A DNA stretch of 64,000 nt, taken from M3007 sp040397785 (GTDB lineage Bacteria > Bacteroidota > Bacteroidia > Chitinophagales > Saprospiraceae). Below the pieces are notes generated by a model. It was not told the DNA's origin and made no database searches. It saw only the letters and a program-made list of their open reading frames with translations. The position numbers and the translations under genes were made by a program. Below are positions 61,474 to 64,000 of the stretch, piece after piece. The stretch lies in the NCBI GenBank assembly GCA_040397785.1, contig JBBAVI010000017.1, forward strand, positions 6,990 to 70,989, in the 5' to 3' direction. Every line of letters begins with the position of its first letter. Positions within the stretch are counted from its first letter, which is position 1.

Positions 61474-61517
61474 TAAAAAAAACCGGAGAAACGAACTCCT
61501 TGAATTCGTTTCTCCGG
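61474..61517 (-). terminator. Rho-independent terminator of clpP
   Basis: A perfect 13-bp stem (61483-61495 with 61505-61517), loop 9 bases. On the minus strand it is followed by a U-run (plus-strand As around 61475-61482). Confidence 0.9.
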
Positions 61518-61545
61518 GACAAATTGAACGAAAAAGACGCGAATA

Positions 61546-62253
61546 CTAGTCTTTTTTTGTCCGTGGGTTGTTGCGATCCAAAACTTCATCCACCAAACCG
61601 TAATCCCGCGCATCGGCAGAACTCATCCAGTTGTCGCGGTCGCAATCTTCTTCAATTTTTTCATAAGGTTGTCCGGTGTGGTGCGCCAAAATATCATACA
61701 ATGATTTCTGCATCTTTTTGATGAGTTTGTATGAAATTTCGATGTCCGACATTTGTCCTTGTGCGCCGCCAGAAGGCTGGTGGATCATCACATAACTGTG
61801 GAACAACGCGCTGCGTTTGCCTTTGGTACCGGCAGCCAACAATACAGCACCCATAGAAGCAGCCAAGCCCGTACAAATGGTGGCTACATCTGGAGAAACG
61901 TATTGCATGGTGTCGTAAATACCCAATCCATCAATCACCGAGCCGCCCGGGCTGTTGATAAACATTTGCACATCGCGTTTTGGGTCCGTTGATTCCAGAA
62001 ACAGCAATTGTGCCTGAATTACATTGGACACATATTCCGTAACGGGAACGCCCATGAAAATAATCCGATCCATCATCAAACGGCTAAAAACGTCGAGTGA
62101 TGCGGCGTTCATTTGGCGTTCTTCAATGACATACGGTGTGAAAGCCTGGATATTCGGTACGGAAACCGACGCATCCATGTACTTTTCGAGGTGCATGCTA
62201 CTCATGCCTAAATGCTTGGTAGCGTACTTTTGAAATTCATTTTTATTGAACAT
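61546..62253 (-). CDS. clpP: ATP-dependent Clp protease proteolytic subunit ClpP
   Basis: 235 residues, with an N-terminal extension of about 35 residues compared with E. coli ClpP. The catalytic triad is visible: Ser in TGLAASMGAVLL, His in YVMIHQPSGGAQG and Asp in DCDRDNWMSSADARDYGLVD. It carries the GSVIDGLGIYDTM oligomer helix. Its transcript ends at its own terminator, before clpX. The N-terminal extension is typical of Bacteroidota ClpP, from memory. Confidence 0.97.
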   Translation of the reverse strand: MFNKNEFQKYATKHLGMSSMHLEKYMDASVSVPNIQAFTPYVIEERQMNAASLDVFSRLMMDRIIFMGVPVTEYVSNVIQAQLLFLESTDPKRDVQMFINSPGGSVIDGLGIYDTMQYVSPDVATICTGLAASMGAVLLAAGTKGKRSALFHSYVMIHQPSGGAQGQMSDIEISYKLIKKMQKSLYDILAHHTGQPYEKIEEDCDRDNWMSSADARDYGLVDEVLDRNNPRTKKD

Positions 62254-62414
62254 AGAATATCTATTTGAGGCAAATAAAACAACGATTTGGCGAATAGGTT
62301 ACAATCTGAAAAAATGGAACTGAAATGCTGGATAATTGGCTTAAAAAACCAGACGAAACGCTTGTTTCATCCGATGAACGAAAATCATACACAGGCCATC
62401 CTTTTTTCCGGTTT
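62254..62414. other. 161-bp spacer between tig and clpP
   Basis: AT-rich, no gene. A 5-bp GAAAC/GTTTC hairpin near 62357-62372 is the only structure seen, too weak to call a terminator. Confidence 0.4.
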
Positions 62415-63842
62415 TTATACCACTTCTTCTGCCTCAATTACGTCATCATTCATGTCAAGTTCCGGAACATCTTCGGTATTTTTTGACAATAACTCCAGAA
62501 CTGCATGGAATGCTTCCGAATGAATTGGTTTTTCAACAACCGCCACCTGACTCACAATTTGTTTGAACACTTTATCCGCCTCAATATTGGATTTTGTTTC
62601 GTCCAAATCTTTTGCCTCTGCCATAACCCGGTCTACACTCGATTCGAGCAAATGATCCGGCAACTCTACCTGGAAATAAGCGCGTACCTTATTGCGGTAT
62701 TCATTGCGCACATCTTCATCTGTCACTTCCAGTCCGAAGGTATCTTTAATCTGGTCTTTGATCAGGGTCCAACGCAGATTTCCGGCAAATGGATCAAATT
62801 CGGCGTCAATATCTTCCTGTGAAAGTTTGCCTTCATTGGAAACCATCAACCAGCGTTTCAGAAAACGTTCTGGCAGCTCAATCGGGTTATTTTTCACCAA
62901 ATGCTCTTGGATGTGGCGGTACAGAATAGCATCTGAACGGGTTTCGTAAAACTGTGCGATCCCTTTTTTCAATTGTTCCATTGCTTCATCCTCGGTCGTA
63001 ACACCTGGACCGAAATAACCTTCAAAAAATTCCTGATTCAACTCGGCAATACCCACACGGCTTACTTCCACGATGGTGCCTTCAAATTCTTCGCCAATTT
63101 CCTGGCCGTTATCCGCTTCTAATCCCAGGATATATTTGCGGTATTTAGGTTCATCCTGGCTGTCTTCGATGCTGCGTGGACGGTAGATCAGGGTATCATT
63201 GAGTTTTTTGCTCAACAATTCGGCTTTCAGGGCCTCGTCTTTTACATCTTTTACGAGCAACGTAACGGTCGTTTCCAAACCGCCTTCTTTTACAACGCCG
63301 TTTTCGAGCTCGTTCGATTTTATTTTTACCATATCATTATCCTGAATATCATCTTCAGGATTACTGCGCCCGCCCATGCGTTTGCGTGCATAGTCGAGAT
63401 CTTCGGCAGCCAGTGCGTCCAGGTTGTCGATGACCAGGCGCTCAAAAGTTTGATCGGTGGTAAGTCCCTGAATTTCAAAGGGTGGCACGACGCCCACCTC
63501 AAAATCAATGGAATACTGCTCGTCAAAAACGGCCTTATACGAAAACATCGTTTGGTTTTCTACCGGAAGCGGCTGACCGAGGGTGTTTAGATTTTCTTCG
63601 CGGATATAATTGTACAGATCGTTGGAAATCAGATCGTTTACAATATCGCCGAAAATCGCCGAGCCGTACATGCGCTTCACAAAGTCCATCGGGGCCTGGC
63701 CCTGGCGGAAACCTTTAATGGTTGCGCGCTGACGGAACTTTTTTAATTCGGCATCAAATTTTGGTTTTATTTCGGCACGGGTGACAGTAACAGTCAAGAC
63801 CGCAGAAGTGTTGTCGAGGTCTTTACGGACAACGTTAGGCAT
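62415..63842 (-). CDS. tig: Trigger factor
   Basis: 475 residues, slightly longer than E. coli Tig. The ribosome-binding N-domain has the tail motif GFRQGQAPMDFVKR around residue 45. The middle FKBP-like PPIase region spans about 155-275. The C-terminal helical arms contain ELPERFLKRWLM and the YFQVELPDHLL segment. It chaperones nascent chains at the tunnel exit. Synteny tig-clpP-clpX is conserved in many bacteria. The ATG at 63842 is certain. Confidence 0.95.
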   Translation of the reverse strand: MPNVVRKDLDNTSAVLTVTVTRAEIKPKFDAELKKFRQRATIKGFRQGQAPMDFVKRMYGSAIFGDIVNDLISNDLYNYIREENLNTLGQPLPVENQTMFSYKAVFDEQYSIDFEVGVVPPFEIQGLTTDQTFERLVIDNLDALAAEDLDYARKRMGGRSNPEDDIQDNDMVKIKSNELENGVVKEGGLETTVTLLVKDVKDEALKAELLSKKLNDTLIYRPRSIEDSQDEPKYRKYILGLEADNGQEIGEEFEGTIVEVSRVGIAELNQEFFEGYFGPGVTTEDEAMEQLKKGIAQFYETRSDAILYRHIQEHLVKNNPIELPERFLKRWLMVSNEGKLSQEDIDAEFDPFAGNLRWTLIKDQIKDTFGLEVTDEDVRNEYRNKVRAYFQVELPDHLLESSVDRVMAEAKDLDETKSNIEADKVFKQIVSQVAVVEKPIHSEAFHAVLELLSKNTEDVPELDMNDDVIEAEEVV

Positions 63843-63946
63843 AATATAGGTATGATTGATCTATTGACAGATTGATTGTCTGCTTCAAAAACTGAACCAT
63901 GATTGCAATACCAACCACAGTTCCATGAATCAACAATCGGAGAGAG

Positions 63947-64000
63947 TGCGGGCGGAGGGACTCGAACCCCCATGCCTCACGGCGCCAGATCCTAAGTCTG
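63947..64000 (-). tRNA. tRNA-Leu (anticodon TAG), 5' part outside the window
   Basis: On the minus strand, bases 64000-63947 carry the anticodon stem-loop CAGA-CTTAGGA-TCTG (anticodon UAG), a long variable arm starting GCGCCG, and the T arm GGGGG-TTCGAGT-CCCTC. The 3' acceptor strand is CGCCCGC with discriminator A at 63947. CCA is not encoded. The D arm and 5' acceptor strand lie beyond the window edge. Confidence 0.93.

Noticed and set aside
1..64000. Restriction-modification, toxin-antitoxin, CRISPR-Cas or prophage module
   Set aside because: Only one isolated HsdR_N-domain gene was found; no methyltransferase, specificity subunit, integrase, transposase or phage structural gene was recognised.

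Overview
The window is a gene-dense chromosomal segment of a Bacteroidota bacterium, most likely from the Saprospiria (the class is an inference). Direct signs are: five secreted proteins with type IX secretion (T9SS) C-terminal signals, two of them the gliding-motility/CHU type; family DUFs typical of the phylum (DUF2723, DUF3276/PUR, DUF3467, DUF4230); TAnnTTTG -7 promoter boxes with few or no Shine-Dalgarno sequences; and several TTG/GTG starts. I see no phage, insertion sequence, CRISPR array or rRNA operon.

Layout. 1-12 kb: the tail of a CHU-type adhesin, a metal-ligand-depleted dihydroorotase homologue, a GT2 plus GT-C glycosyltransferase pair, a DUF1275 membrane protein, DUF3467, a lipid-anchored amidohydrolase, an RGG-tailed PUR protein, and an operon O-antigen-ligase-like / rsmA / alkyltransferase-like protein. 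12-19 kb: a lipoprotein methyltransferase, a site-2 protease, a carboxypeptidase-regulatory-like protein, a Skp/OmpH chaperone and a DUF2723 glycosyltransferase. 19-31 kb: a T9SS protein, a VWA-like membrane protein followed by an RND pump, a lipoprotein, an ABC exporter pair and an 830-residue Kazal/PKD T9SS protein. 31-42 kb: mtaB, a lone HsdR_N-type nuclease, aroQ, pheS, a prohibitin, CapA, DUF4230, a GNAT and a TrpE-like enzyme. 42-49 kb: an AT-rich accessory stretch with a lipoprotein broken at a G11 tract, a T9SS protein, a beta-barrel-like protein, a mini kinase-like protein, a lysozyme-like lipoprotein and a TIM-barrel isomerase. 49-53 kb: an ECF sigma factor, a protein joining an inner-membrane segment to a beta-barrel domain, a lipoprotein, then apaG. 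53-60 kb: a 2205-residue CHU-type adhesin with seven tandem Cys repeats. 60-64 kb: clpX, clpP, tig and a tRNA-Leu.

Themes. Much of the content is envelope biology: T9SS cargo, lipid- or protein-glycosylating GT-C enzymes, Skp, site-2 protease, RND and ABC exporters. A smaller part is core housekeeping (rsmA, mtaB, aroQ, pheS, tig-clpP-clpX). The two most unusual items are the sigma factor coupled to a possible envelope-spanning TM plus beta-barrel protein (49406-52572) and the lipoprotein whose signal peptide is interrupted by an 11-G homopolymer (42123-42990), a candidate phase-variation switch or an assembly error.
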